Below, piece by piece: positions 27,684 through 36,762 of a stretch of 64,000 nt of DNA. The stretch comes from Phyllobacterium chamaecytisi (GTDB lineage Bacteria > Pseudomonadota > Alphaproteobacteria > Rhizobiales > Rhizobiaceae). Below the pieces are notes generated by a model. That model was not told the origin of the DNA. It was given only the letters and a program-made list of their open reading frames with translations, and searched no databases. How positions within the stretch are numbered: position 1 is the first letter of the stretch; every line of letters starts with the position of its first letter. Position numbers and translations under genes: made by a program. The stretch is from positions 83,270 to 147,269 of the forward strand of contig NZ_JAIQWW010000018.1 of the NCBI RefSeq assembly GCF_020164455.1, in the 5' to 3' direction.

Positions 27684-28718
27684 TTGGATCACGTTGCATT
27701 GCTCGATACGACGGCACATCAGGCCCCCATGATCGACCCTTTCGGGCGAACGATCAGCTATTTGCGCGTATCGGTGACGGATCGCTGCGATTTCCGCTGC
27801 ACGTATTGCATGTCGGAACACATGACATTCCTGCCAAAGAAGGATCTGCTGACGCTCGAGGAGCTGGATCGGCTTTGCACGGCATTCATCGAGAAGGGCG
27901 TGAAAAAACTGCGTCTTACCGGCGGCGAGCCGCTTGTGCGCAAGAATATCATGCATCTGATCGGAGAGCTTTCGCGTCACCTTCAGTCCGGTGCGCTCGA
28001 AGAGTTGACACTCACAACGAACGGCTCGCAGCTCGCACGCTTTGCGCCTGAGTTGGCCGGCCACGGCGTCAAGCGCATCAATGTATCGCTAGATACGCTG
28101 GATCCTGATAAATTTCGGGCCATTACCCGCTGGGGTGACTTCAACCGGGTTATGGAAGGCATCGACGCTGCGCAAGAAGCCGGCATCAAAGTCAAGCTGA
28201 ACGCAGTCGCTCTTAAGGGCTTCAACGATCACGAGATTCCAGAGATGATTCGCTGGGCTCATGGGCGCGGTATGGACCTGACGCTGATCGAAACCATGCC
28301 AATGGGTGAAATCGAACTCGATCGTACAGACCAGTACCTGCCGCTGTCGCTGCTTCGGGCCAAACTCAGCGAAGAGTTCACCTTGAACGACATCGCCTAC
28401 AAGACCGGCGGTCCTGCCCGCTATGTCGAGATCGAGGAAACCGGCGGACGTGTCGGCTTCATCACACCGATGACGCATAATTTCTGCGAGAGTTGCAACC
28501 GGGTACGTCTGACTTGCACCGGCACGCTCTACATGTGCCTCGGCCAGGAAGACGCTGCTGATCTACGCGAACCATTGCGCGCTTCAGAAGGTAACGAACT
28601 TCTGAACAATGCCATTGACGAAGCAATTGGCCGCAAGCCGAAAGGCCATGATTTTATTATCGACCGCCGTCACAATCGCCCTGCCGTATCCCGCCACATG
28701 AGTGTCACAGGCGGTTAG
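27684..28718 (+). CDS. moaA: GTP 3',8-cyclase MoaA, TTG start
   Basis: 344 residues. The TTG at 27684 is preferred because AGGAGG lies 7 nt upstream; the first ATG, at 27729 (MIDPFGRT), has no such site. Radical-SAM motif [17 protein letters not shown], second cluster [19 protein letters not shown], and C-terminal VTGG, whose double glycine is needed for catalysis. It forms 3',8-cyclo-GTP, the first step of molybdenum cofactor synthesis. mobA and mobB follow after one transporter gene. Confidence 0.95.
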   Translation: MDHVALLDTTAHQAPMIDPFGRTISYLRVSVTDRCDFRCTYCMSEHMTFLPKKDLLTLEELDRLCTAFIEKGVKKLRLTGGEPLVRKNIMHLIGELSRHLQSGALEELTLTTNGSQLARFAPELAGHGVKRINVSLDTLDPDKFRAITRWGDFNRVMEGIDAAQEAGIKVKLNAVALKGFNDHEIPEMIRWAHGRGMDLTLIETMPMGEIELDRTDQYLPLSLLRAKLSEEFTLNDIAYKTGGPARYVEIEETGGRVGFITPMTHNFCESCNRVRLTCTGTLYMCLGQEDAADLREPLRASEGNELLNNAIDEAIGRKPKGHDFIIDRRHNRPAVSRHMSVTGG

Positions 28719-28823
28719 AGCCTCGGGCACTAGCCTCGCCAAAACATTCCAGATGCACTGATCAGCACAGATTGATATATCTAATGAAGCGATTCTGGAG
28801 GAGAATCGCTTCCTCATTCGGAA

Positions 28824-29753
28824 TTGACCATCTTGGCGCTATCTCCCAATTTGCGTGGCAGTCTTTTCATGGCCATCGGCATGGCCAGTTTCACGTTCAA
28901 CGATGCAACGGTCAAATTCGTTGCGGAAGACATGAATATGGGCCAGGTCATGCTCGTACGCAGCTCGATCTCGACCGTTCTTATCCTTGCTCTCGCCTGG
29001 CACAAGGGCATGCTGGTTCCGCTGCGTGAAGCCCTCCATAAAATGACCATCTTACGCGTGATCGGCGAAGTGGTCGGCACGGTCAGCTTCCTTGTCGCTC
29101 TTGTTCACGTGCCCCTCGCATTAACCTCGGCAATTCTGCAGGCTCTGCCCTTGGTGGTGACCCTCGGGGCTGCGCTGTTCTTCGGCGAGCCGGTTGGCTG
29201 GCGGCGTTGGATTGCAATCATTGTCGGCTTTATCGGCGTACTGATAATCGTCCGGCCGAGCCATAACGGTGTCAGTCCATACATTCTTCTGATAGTCATC
29301 ACGGTGATTTTTGCCTCAATACGGGATCTCGCGACGCGCAAGGTCCCAAGGACCATTCCGGTACTGATGATCTCCGCGCTAACCTCGACAGGTGTGGGAG
29401 TTGCCGGGATAGGCATGATCGGTCCTCTGGGCGGATGGACACCCATGTCGCTGACAAATACCTTGCTGCTGACACTTGCCGCCTGCTGCGTCATGGTCGC
29501 GTATCACTTCATCATTCTGGCCATGCGAGAAGGCGAAATCGCCTTCGTTGCCCCGTTTCGCTATACGAGTCTGATCTGGGCTATCTTGCTCGGTTATCTG
29601 TTTTTCGGCGATCTGCCGGACGTCCCCATGATCGTCGGCTCCATCGTCGTGATTGGCAGCGGGCTTTATACGCTTTACCGTGAGCGCATTGTCGGCCGGC
29701 TGAAGCCGGTCGCAACCACAACGGCGGCGGCGACGTCACCTGATGGAGTATAG
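28824..29753 (+). CDS. DMT/EamA-family transporter
   Basis: 309 residues from a TTG at 28824; an ATG at 28869 is the alternative. Ten predicted transmembrane helices in two EamA repeats: first FMAIGMASFTFNDATVKFVA, later WIAIIVGFIGVLIIVRPS and FRYTSLIWAILLGYLFFGDLPD, the usual repeat-end motif. It exports or imports small metabolites across the inner membrane; substrate unknown. It ends 2 bp before mobA, so it is in the same operon, though a cofactor role is only inferred. Confidence 0.85.
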   Translation: MTILALSPNLRGSLFMAIGMASFTFNDATVKFVAEDMNMGQVMLVRSSISTVLILALAWHKGMLVPLREALHKMTILRVIGEVVGTVSFLVALVHVPLALTSAILQALPLVVTLGAALFFGEPVGWRRWIAIIVGFIGVLIIVRPSHNGVSPYILLIVITVIFASIRDLATRKVPRTIPVLMISALTSTGVGVAGIGMIGPLGGWTPMSLTNTLLLTLAACCVMVAYHFIILAMREGEIAFVAPFRYTSLIWAILLGYLFFGDLPDVPMIVGSIVVIGSGLYTLYRERIVGRLKPVATTTAAATSPDGV

Positions 29754-29755
29754 GC

Positions 29756-30388
29756 GTGAGAATTGCGGGTATAATACTGGCTGGCGGTCAATCGCGAAGG
29801 ATGGACGGAGTTGACAAGGCATTGTTGCCGTTTGGCGACCGGCGCGTGATCGATCATGTCTATGCGCGTTTGTCGCGTCAAATCGAACCGGTGGCTTTGA
29901 ACAGCAATAACGAGCCGGTACTATTTTCGGATTTGCCGGTTCCTGTCATCCCCGACGACATTGACGGGTTTGCCGGGCCCCTTGCCGGAGTTCTGGCTGC
30001 GATGGAGTGGGCAAACAATCAGGCGCTGCCGTTCACCCACGTTGTGACGGTGGCAACTGACACGCCATTCTTTCCCGACAATCTTGTTGATACACTACGC
30101 CAAGCTGTCGCAGATGCTCCTCGAGGACACATCGGAGTCGCAGCTTCTGGAAACAGGCTGCACCCGGTTTTCGGCCTGTGGCCAGTTTTCCTCAAGAACG
30201 ACCTTCGCCGTTGGCTGAGCAACGAAAAGAATCGCCGTGTCGTTGCCTGGATCGAGGGCCATCCGCACAAGATTGCGGACTTCCCAATCATAACAACGCA
30301 ATCCGGGGCGTCTCTCGATCCATTTTTCAACATCAATACACCCGAAGATATTGCCGAAGCCCGGCAGCGGTGGAGTGCCATACCATGA
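29756..30388 (+). CDS. mobA: molybdenum cofactor guanylyltransferase MobA
   Basis: 210 residues, GTG start with GGAG upstream. The nucleotidyltransferase signature IILAGGQSRRMDGVDKALLPFG is intact, followed by IDGFAGPLAGVLAAMEWA and VTVATDTPFFP. It attaches GMP to molybdopterin to give the bis-MGD-type cofactor used by DMSO-reductase family enzymes. Its stop overlaps the mobB start by 4 bp. Confidence 0.94.
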   Translation: MRIAGIILAGGQSRRMDGVDKALLPFGDRRVIDHVYARLSRQIEPVALNSNNEPVLFSDLPVPVIPDDIDGFAGPLAGVLAAMEWANNQALPFTHVVTVATDTPFFPDNLVDTLRQAVADAPRGHIGVAASGNRLHPVFGLWPVFLKNDLRRWLSNEKNRRVVAWIEGHPHKIADFPIITTQSGASLDPFFNINTPEDIAEARQRWSAIP

Positions 30389-30894
30389 CGCCTCGCATAT
30401 TCGGGATAACCGGCTGGAAGAACTCGGGAAAAACCACGCTGACCGTCAAACTCGTTGGCGAATTGACCCGCCGGGGCTGGAGGGTTTCGACCGTGAAGCA
30501 TGCCCATCACGATTTCGATATCGACAAGGAGGGCACTGACTCGTTTCGTCACCGCAAGGCAGGTGCTGGCGAGGTGGCCATCGTCTCGGACCGACGCTGG
30601 GCGCTGATGCATGAGCTGGTGAGTGAAAGCGAGCCGACGCTGGCCGATATCATTGCGCGTTTTGCACCCTGTGATCTTATTCTTGTAGAAGGTTACAAGC
30701 GCGAGGGGCACAAGAAGATCGAAACCCGCCGTACCGAAGGCAGGTCAGGGGAACGATTAACGACAGGCGATCCAAGCATCGTTGCAATCGCCAGCGATTA
30801 CCCCATTTTGGACGAGAAAGTACCTGTCCACGAACTTGATGATATTGCTGCCTTGGCCGATTTGATCGAACGCGAAACAGAGCTTTCCCGATAG
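30385..30894 (+). CDS. mobB: molybdopterin-guanine dinucleotide biosynthesis protein MobB
   Basis: 169 residues from the ATG overlapping the mobA stop (ATGA); the frame remains open upstream but only inside mobA. P-loop IFGITGWKNSGKTTLTVKL, then STVKHAHHDFDIDKEGTDSFRH and DLILVEGYK. It is a GTPase that binds MobA and is thought to assist GMP transfer. End of the moaA-DMT-mobA-mobB operon. Confidence 0.94.
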   Translation: MTPRIFGITGWKNSGKTTLTVKLVGELTRRGWRVSTVKHAHHDFDIDKEGTDSFRHRKAGAGEVAIVSDRRWALMHELVSESEPTLADIIARFAPCDLILVEGYKREGHKKIETRRTEGRSGERLTTGDPSIVAIASDYPILDEKVPVHELDDIAALADLIERETELSR

Positions 30895-31068
30895 GCGTGT
30901 CAGAAAATGACGTTTCACCCAATACGTGCGCAACAAAAGTATAAGGCCCAAAATAATTATGTGATTTTGACGGTCAGATTCGCTTGGCGACGCACGATTC
31001 CCGGTTGCAATTGAAAGAAAACTAGTGGGAATATCCGTATCAGGAGCAGTGACATAAACTGCGACCTT

Positions 31069-31108
31069 ACCCGGAAGGCTGTCCAGAAAAATAGGGGAAC
31101 AGCCGGGT
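31069..31108 (+). promoter_or_regulatory. leader hairpin before the amino-acid binding-protein gene
   Basis: ACCC/GGGT and GGCTGT/ACAGCC pair across a 16-nt loop with a 4-nt bulge, 22 bases before the start codon of the binding protein. It may act in the leader of the transport operon. No known riboswitch motif was recognised. Confidence 0.35.
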
Positions 31109-31130
31109 TATAAAAGAGAGGTTCAAATAA

Positions 31131-31922
31131 ATGCGTATCACTAAGCGTCTCGTACTCGCGATTTCCGCTGCAGCTCTAGCCTTTTCCATGGGCGCGGCAC
31201 ACGCGGAGGACGCACTGAAACTGACAATCGCGTCCGAAGGAGCCTATCCGCCCTTCAACAATCTTACCCCCGACGGCAAGCTTGAAGGCTTCGACATCGA
31301 TATCGGCAATGCGCTTTGCGCGGAAATGAAGGCCGAATGCACTTGGGTATCCCAGGATTGGGACGGCATGATCCCGGCACTACAGGCAGGCAAATTCGAT
31401 GCGATCATTGCATCCATGTCGATTACGCCTGAACGCCTGGAAAAGGTCGACTTCTCCAAGAAGTACTACAATACGCCTCCGGCGATTGCCGTACCGAAGG
31501 ATTCCGCTATCAAGGACATCACACCAGAAGCCCTGAAGGGTAAAACGCTGGGCGTGCAAGGGTCGACAAGCCATTCGAACTACGCTGAAGCAAAATACAG
31601 CGGTTCGGATATCAAGATGTATCCGACTTCAGATGAATATAAACTTGATATCAGCAATGGTCGTATCGATGCCGTTATGGACGACGTGGTTGTTCTGGGC
31701 CAGTGGCTCGATAGCGATGCCGGCTCATGCTGCAAGCTCCTTGGCACGATTACGCCTGATCCCGCGATCCACGGTCCAGGTGCCGGCGTGACGGTGAAGA
31801 AGGGCAATACAGCGCTGGCCGACAAGTTCACCACGGCTATTGCGGCGATCCGTGCGAACGGAAAGTACAAGGAAATCAACGACAAGTACTTCAAGATCGA
31901 CGTTTACGGTGGCGAGGATTGA
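31131..31922 (+). CDS. periplasmic lysine/arginine/ornithine-type binding protein
   Basis: 263 residues. A signal peptide (LAISAAALAFSMGAAHA) is followed by the type 2 periplasmic binding fold of the HisJ/ArgT/OccT group: EGAYPPFNNLTPDGKLEGFDI, DWDGMIPALQAGKFDAIIAS, TPERLEKVDFS and the hinge KGKTLGVQGSTSH. It binds a cationic or polar amino acid and delivers it to the two permeases encoded next. A GAGAGG site lies upstream. A strong stem-loop follows the gene. Confidence 0.92.
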   Translation: MRITKRLVLAISAAALAFSMGAAHAEDALKLTIASEGAYPPFNNLTPDGKLEGFDIDIGNALCAEMKAECTWVSQDWDGMIPALQAGKFDAIIASMSITPERLEKVDFSKKYYNTPPAIAVPKDSAIKDITPEALKGKTLGVQGSTSHSNYAEAKYSGSDIKMYPTSDEYKLDISNGRIDAVMDDVVVLGQWLDSDAGSCCKLLGTITPDPAIHGPGAGVTVKKGNTALADKFTTAIAAIRANGKYKEINDKYFKIDVYGGED

Positions 31923-31949
31923 GCCGAACGCACTGACTTGATATGAAAT

Positions 31950-31977
31950 GTGGATGGCGGCGCACACCGCCATCCAC
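31950..31977 (+). ncRNA. intercistronic stem-loop after the binding-protein gene
   Basis: A perfect 11-bp stem GTGGATGGCGG/CCGCCATCCAC with loop CGCACA and no T-run. In binding-protein operons such hairpins protect the upstream cistron mRNA from 3' decay, so the binding protein is made in excess over the permeases. That role here is inferred from position and structure. Confidence 0.72.
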
Positions 31978-32050
31978 GGCTTTGAATAAAAATAACGGGC
32001 GGGCTCAGAAAAGAGCCATGGGGAACAGCCTGCAAATATGAAAGTTGCCT

Positions 32051-32764
32051 ATGGAAGGCTCAATAGCGTTACTGGGTTTTGGCGAGGGCGGTTGGGGTCC
32101 GAGCATTGCAAGCGGCGTTCTGGTAACAGTCAGTCTCGCGCTGGCCACATTACCGGTGGGGTTGGCGATCGGCTTCTTCGTCGCACTTGGCAAACAATCG
32201 CCGGAACGGTCCGTCAAACTCGCCGCAAACATGTACACGACTATTTTTCGCGGCTTGCCCGAACTGCTCACCTTGTTCGTGGTCTATTTCGGCGCGCAGA
32301 TCGGCATTCAGAAGCTGGGGCAGCTACTTGGTTACCAAGGCTCGATTGAAATCAATTCATTCATTGCCGGCATGTTCGCGCTAGGCGTCGTGTTTTCATC
32401 CTATGCCAGCGAAGTGTTCCTTTCCGCATTCCGTGCGATACCGAAGGGCCAATATGAGGGCGGCTATGCCATTGGACTTTCCAACGGTCAGACCATGCGC
32501 AAGGTCATCTTGCCGCAATTGATCCGCATCGCGCTCCCTGGGCTGGCCAATCTATGGATGATCCTGCTCAAGGACACAGCTTTGGTTTCAGCCATTGGGC
32601 TTGCGGACATATTGCGCCAGACTGGAGTTGCGGCTCGTGTTACGAAGCACGCCTTCCTGTTCTTTGGTGTGGCCTGCATGATTTATCTTGTGCTCGCCAT
32701 TCTTTCATCCTTTGTCATCGACGCGATCGAACGCTCATCGGCCAAGAGCGGGGTAAAACGATGA
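32051..32764 (+). CDS. polar amino-acid ABC permease, HisQ type
   Basis: 237 residues from the ATG at 32051; a TTG two codons upstream is possible. Five transmembrane helices and the cytoplasmic EAA loop QYEGGYAIGLSNGQTMRKVI-LPQ, where the ATPase docks. YTTIFRGLPELLTLF is typical of the HisQ/OccQ group. It pairs with the next permease, whose start overlaps this stop by 4 bp. Confidence 0.92.
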   Translation: MEGSIALLGFGEGGWGPSIASGVLVTVSLALATLPVGLAIGFFVALGKQSPERSVKLAANMYTTIFRGLPELLTLFVVYFGAQIGIQKLGQLLGYQGSIEINSFIAGMFALGVVFSSYASEVFLSAFRAIPKGQYEGGYAIGLSNGQTMRKVILPQLIRIALPGLANLWMILLKDTALVSAIGLADILRQTGVAARVTKHAFLFFGVACMIYLVLAILSSFVIDAIERSSAKSGVKR

Positions 32765-33597
32765 CGGAAAGCTTCATCAATGCGCGGCCAGCGACTGTCA
32801 TTCGTCCTCCGGCGCCGCCGAAAAAATGGACCCGGGGCCGGGTCGTTGGCCATCTGCTTGTGGGTCTTTGGATCGCTCTTCTCGTTGGGCTGCTCATCTA
32901 TCTTTACAGCGCATGGAACCCTGAGCTCATCGCGAAATACGGCCCCACATATCTTGCGGGCCTAAAGACCACGATCGGGCTTGTCGGGTCGTCAATTCTA
33001 CTCGGCGCGGTGATTTCGATACCGGTGGCCCTTGGCCGGATGAGCAAAAACCGCATCGCATCTTCCATCGCCTACGCCTACGTCTATTTCTTCCGGGGAA
33101 CACCGCTCATCGCGCAAGTCTTTCTGTTTTACTACGGCCTCGGATCATTCAAGCCCCAGCTCGAAGCAGTTGGCCTTTGGACGTTTTTTCGAGAGGCCTG
33201 GTACTGCGCCCTGCTAGCGTTTGCCTTGAACACAGCGGCCTATCAGGCTGAAATATTGCGCGGCGCGGTTCGCAGCGTTCCGCTCGGACAATGGGAAGGA
33301 GCGGCTTCGCTCGGTATTTCCAAATTCGTTACGTTCTGGAAGGTGATCCTGCCGCAAGCTCTGATCGTGGCGTTACGGCCCTACGGCAACGAGATCATCC
33401 TGATGATCAAGGGCTCAGCAATCGTTGCTCTGATCACAGTTTACGATCTGATGGGTTACACGCGCCTCGCCTATTCCAGAACGTTCGATTTCCAAGCCTA
33501 TCTGTGGGCTGCAATCATCTATTTGATTTTAGTGGAAATCATTCGGCATATCTGGGATTGGTTGGAGCGTCGCATCACGCGTCATCTCATACGCTGA
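32761..33597 (+). CDS. polar amino-acid ABC permease, HisM type
   Basis: 278 residues. A Pro-rich cytoplasmic N-terminus precedes about five helices (GLWIALLVGLLIYLY first). YFFRGTPLIAQVFLFYYGLG and the EAA loop QWEGAASLGISKFVTFWKVI-LPQAL are diagnostic of the HisM/OccM group. The importer lacks an ATPase gene here: the next gene is a glutathione S-transferase and the preceding one is mobB. The nucleotide-binding subunit must be encoded elsewhere or shared. Confidence 0.92.
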   Translation: MTESFINARPATVIRPPAPPKKWTRGRVVGHLLVGLWIALLVGLLIYLYSAWNPELIAKYGPTYLAGLKTTIGLVGSSILLGAVISIPVALGRMSKNRIASSIAYAYVYFFRGTPLIAQVFLFYYGLGSFKPQLEAVGLWTFFREAWYCALLAFALNTAAYQAEILRGAVRSVPLGQWEGAASLGISKFVTFWKVILPQALIVALRPYGNEIILMIKGSAIVALITVYDLMGYTRLAYSRTFDFQAYLWAAIIYLILVEIIRHIWDWLERRITRHLIR

Positions 33598-33623
33598 GAC
33601 TAACTCACCAACGAGAATCTACC

Positions 33624-34244
33624 ATGCTTAAAATCTGGGGCCGTACCAACTCGACCAACGTCAAGAAAGCGCTTTGGGCCGCCGAGGAAGTCGGTGTTCC
33701 TTACGAAAACATCCCTGCGGGAGGCGCCTATGGCGTCGTATCCGATCCGTCTTATAGGGCGATGAACCCGAACGGACTGGTGCCGACGCTGGAAGACAAC
33801 GATCTGGTGCTGTGGGAAAGTAATACGATTGTTCGCTATCTTGCCGCGCAGTATGGACAGTCGACGCTCTATGTCGACGATGCAGCAACCCGGGCGAAAT
33901 CGGAACGATGGATGGACTGGGCGACCTCCACCCTCGCCGGCCCTTTCCGCGACTTGTTCTGGAATCAGGTGCGTGTATCAGCAGAAGAACGCGATGATGC
34001 GGCTATGGAAAAAGGGCTTCAGGGTTGCAGCAAACTATTCTCTATCGTTGATACCACGCTTGCCTCGCAGCCCTATCTATCGGGCTCAAAGTTCGGCATC
34101 GGCGATATCCCCGTTGGCTGCTTTGCCTATGCCTGGTTCGAAATGACGATTGAGCGCCCGGACCATCCCCACCTTGAATCCTGGTATGAACGCTTGAAGT
34201 CGCGTCCCGCCTATCAGAAGACGGTGATGACCGCCCTCACCTAA
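33624..34244 (+). CDS. glutathione S-transferase
   Basis: 206 residues from the ATG at 33624. N-terminal thioredoxin-like domain (LKIWGRTNSTNVKKALWAAEE, catalytic Ser/Asn region near residue 10, NPNGLVPTLEDNDLVLWESNTIVRYLA with the cis-Pro and the glutathione-binding ES motif), then a helical C-terminal domain. Cytoplasmic detoxification or reductase role; substrate unknown. 26 bp after the permease gene, so possibly co-transcribed, and it converges with the acylase gene at a gap of one base. Confidence 0.9.
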   Translation: MLKIWGRTNSTNVKKALWAAEEVGVPYENIPAGGAYGVVSDPSYRAMNPNGLVPTLEDNDLVLWESNTIVRYLAAQYGQSTLYVDDAATRAKSERWMDWATSTLAGPFRDLFWNQVRVSAEERDDAAMEKGLQGCSKLFSIVDTTLASQPYLSGSKFGIGDIPVGCFAYAWFEMTIERPDHPHLESWYERLKSRPAYQKTVMTALT

Positions 34245-34245
34245 A

Positions 34246-36705
34246 TCATTCTTTTGGCTTCAGGCGCCACACGCCCAGCAGACCGTCCTGATAGTCTCGC
34301 TCATCGGTGGGAATGGTGATGGCCCCAGTGTCAGCCCACTTTTGAGCGAAATCACGATAGTTCGATGAAAATACATTTCCAGACTGGCCAGTCGTCTGGA
34401 TATAGGTCGAGCGATTGAGATCGGCGAGGTCGAACAGGCCGCGATAGCTGGTGCCGTGTGCCACGCGGAACGGATTGCTTTCATCCATAAACGACGACTT
34501 GCCACGATTCAGCGTATAGGCACCGCCAGACACAGGTACGGTGACATTGAAGAGTTGGTCGAGGGGGCTAACCTGCGAAAACGGCTGGTGTGCTCCGTAA
34601 GCATAGTGCAACGTGCCCCAAGTCCATTTGGTGCGGTCTGAACCAAGACGCGCATCAATATCCTTGATCGCATCGGCGAGTGACAGCGCCAGAATATCGC
34701 CGCAACTCTCTTTCTCCGGCGTGCGGCCGTCATCGCACCAATCACGCGCCGGGTTTGGCCCGAGCCAACGCAGCATAGCGTCGACATGGCCCTGCCAGTA
34801 GGATGGAAAGGCGTCGCCAAGATCGTCTTCAAGAATGCGCTTCGTCGCCATCCTCAACCAAGCACTGAAAAGCAGCGGTTCGATGCGCGTGCGGTCCTCG
34901 ACAAAATCCCACGCCTGCAACTGTTTCGTAACATCGAGGTCCACATCACTCCGTCCATCGACCAGTTTGAGCATCACCGGAACCAAAGCGGCGTAAGCAC
35001 TGTCCATGGCATCGCCCTGGACCTTGCTGTTGGTTTCCAGCGTCTGCTGGTTCGCATTGTAAATCAGGGTCTTTATACGCTCGAAGCGCCAAGGCTCGTC
35101 CCAATCAAAGGTGAGGAAATGTGGGTAGCTCGTATCGACAATCTTCGTGTTCGCTGTTGCAAGAACATTGTCTGCAGGATTAGAGACGCGCGGCAATTCC
35201 TCGTAGGGTATAAAGCTCTTCCAGTCGTAGGTGGCGTCCCAACCCGGGGATGGCGCTCGTCCCATGATTTGATTGGCAGGATCACGCACAGGCACCCTGC
35301 CGGGAGCAATCAGGCCAATATTTCCGTCCGTATCTGCAATCACGATTGACTGCATCGGCGTTACGAAGTCGCGCATGCCGTTCTGAAAATCAGCGACATT
35401 CGCGAAATCCCAAAGCTTCAATCCCGCCGAGATGGTCTTGTCATCGCCAGCCAAAGCAGTCCAGGACAAGGATGCAACCGTGCCATCCGGCAGATAATGA
35501 TCGAGCCCACGATAATCCGCAGGCAACACCGGACCATGACGTGTGGTCCTGCGGTCAAAGGTTACGGTGTCGCTGCCTTTGACCTTGATGGATACGGGTT
35601 TTCTTTCGAAAGGTGAAAAACCCTGAGGGGTTTGGTATTCATCGGGATTGGCGGGATTGATCCTTTCAACAAAAATGTCCTGAACATCGGATCCGGTATT
35701 GGTGAAGCCCCACGCCACCTTGTCATTACGTCCGAGCAATACCAACGGTGCTCCCGGCAGCGTCACGCCGACCAGGTTTTTCGACGATCCATCGTTGTTC
35801 TTGACCTGTAGATGCGCGAGATACCAGAGAGAGGGTGCAGTTAAGCCTAAATGCGGATCGTTGGCGAGGATCGGCTTGCCAGTCTCGGTTCGGGCGCCAC
35901 CTACGACCCAATTATTGGAAGCCCCGGTGGACATGATGTCGTTCAACGCTGCAAACTGGCTTTCAGCTTCCGCCGCGCCCGCCTTAAGCGAGCCGCTGGG
36001 TAAGCCGAGAACTTGGCGCAGGTCCGGCAAAGACGGTGGCGTATCACCCGGCACCGGCGGCAGCAAATCGATGATCTCCGCATCGCTCATGCCAAGACGG
36101 GCAAACTTCAATCTCAACACTTCGTCATCGATGTTGGCGGCGAGTGTCACGGACATCAATTTCAACGTCACAATCACATCCGCGGCAGTCCATTTTTCCG
36201 GTGTATGGCCCAGTACGACAAACTCCGGCGAATATTTGGAACCAAAAGTCGGTCCGGTGCCGGCAATAAACGTGTTAATTCCAAGCACATAGGCGTCGAT
36301 CTTCTTCCGGTCCGCTTCGCCCAGCGACGCGGCGGAGCTTTGGGCCGATTCATAGAGGCCGATCGAGCGGATGAAGCGGTCAGTGAAGATGGTCTTGTCG
36401 CCGAATAGCTCGGACAGGCGTCCTTGTCCCGCCATGCGGTTCACTTCCATTTGCCAGAGGCGTTCCTGCGCATGAACAAAGCCAAGAGCGGTCAGAACGT
36501 CTTCGACCGAGGTACCGCTAATATGCGGGACCGCATTCTTGTCGCGCGTGACAGTGACCGGCGCAGACAGACCGGGGAGAATCACCTCTCCGGACGCGGG
36601 CGCTACCGAGCGGGCGAGCCAGACATAACCGAGGACCGTGCCGAGCAATGCGATGGGGATGAGGGAGAAAACAATCCATAATAGGCCTTTGATGATCCGC
36701 CGCAT
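34246..36705 (-). CDS. penicillin acylase-family hydrolase
   Basis: 819 residues. N-terminal membrane anchor or signal (LLWIVFSLIPIALLGTVLGYVWLA), alpha part with GFVHAQERLWQMEVNRMAGQGRLSE, then the self-cleavage site ASNNWVVGG, where the Ser becomes the N-terminal nucleophile of the beta subunit, followed by KPILANDPHLGL. Members hydrolyse amides such as beta-lactam side chains or acyl-homoserine lactones in the periplasm. Quorum quenching and antibiotic breakdown are both possible and neither can be assigned. Confidence 0.9.
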   Translation of the reverse strand: MRRIIKGLLWIVFSLIPIALLGTVLGYVWLARSVAPASGEVILPGLSAPVTVTRDKNAVPHISGTSVEDVLTALGFVHAQERLWQMEVNRMAGQGRLSELFGDKTIFTDRFIRSIGLYESAQSSAASLGEADRKKIDAYVLGINTFIAGTGPTFGSKYSPEFVVLGHTPEKWTAADVIVTLKLMSVTLAANIDDEVLRLKFARLGMSDAEIIDLLPPVPGDTPPSLPDLRQVLGLPSGSLKAGAAEAESQFAALNDIMSTGASNNWVVGGARTETGKPILANDPHLGLTAPSLWYLAHLQVKNNDGSSKNLVGVTLPGAPLVLLGRNDKVAWGFTNTGSDVQDIFVERINPANPDEYQTPQGFSPFERKPVSIKVKGSDTVTFDRRTTRHGPVLPADYRGLDHYLPDGTVASLSWTALAGDDKTISAGLKLWDFANVADFQNGMRDFVTPMQSIVIADTDGNIGLIAPGRVPVRDPANQIMGRAPSPGWDATYDWKSFIPYEELPRVSNPADNVLATANTKIVDTSYPHFLTFDWDEPWRFERIKTLIYNANQQTLETNSKVQGDAMDSAYAALVPVMLKLVDGRSDVDLDVTKQLQAWDFVEDRTRIEPLLFSAWLRMATKRILEDDLGDAFPSYWQGHVDAMLRWLGPNPARDWCDDGRTPEKESCGDILALSLADAIKDIDARLGSDRTKWTWGTLHYAYGAHQPFSQVSPLDQLFNVTVPVSGGAYTLNRGKSSFMDESNPFRVAHGTSYRGLFDLADLNRSTYIQTTGQSGNVFSSNYRDFAQKWADTGAITIPTDERDYQDGLLGVWRLKPKE

Positions 36706-36762
36706 TGTCCTAACGTCCCCCGATGCTCATCACACGGCCTATCTGACAGAGGAAACTAGGGA

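Noticed and set aside
34244..34246. Possible terminator between the GST gene and the acylase gene
   Set aside because: The two convergent stops are separated by one base, and no hairpin fits without lying inside coding sequence.
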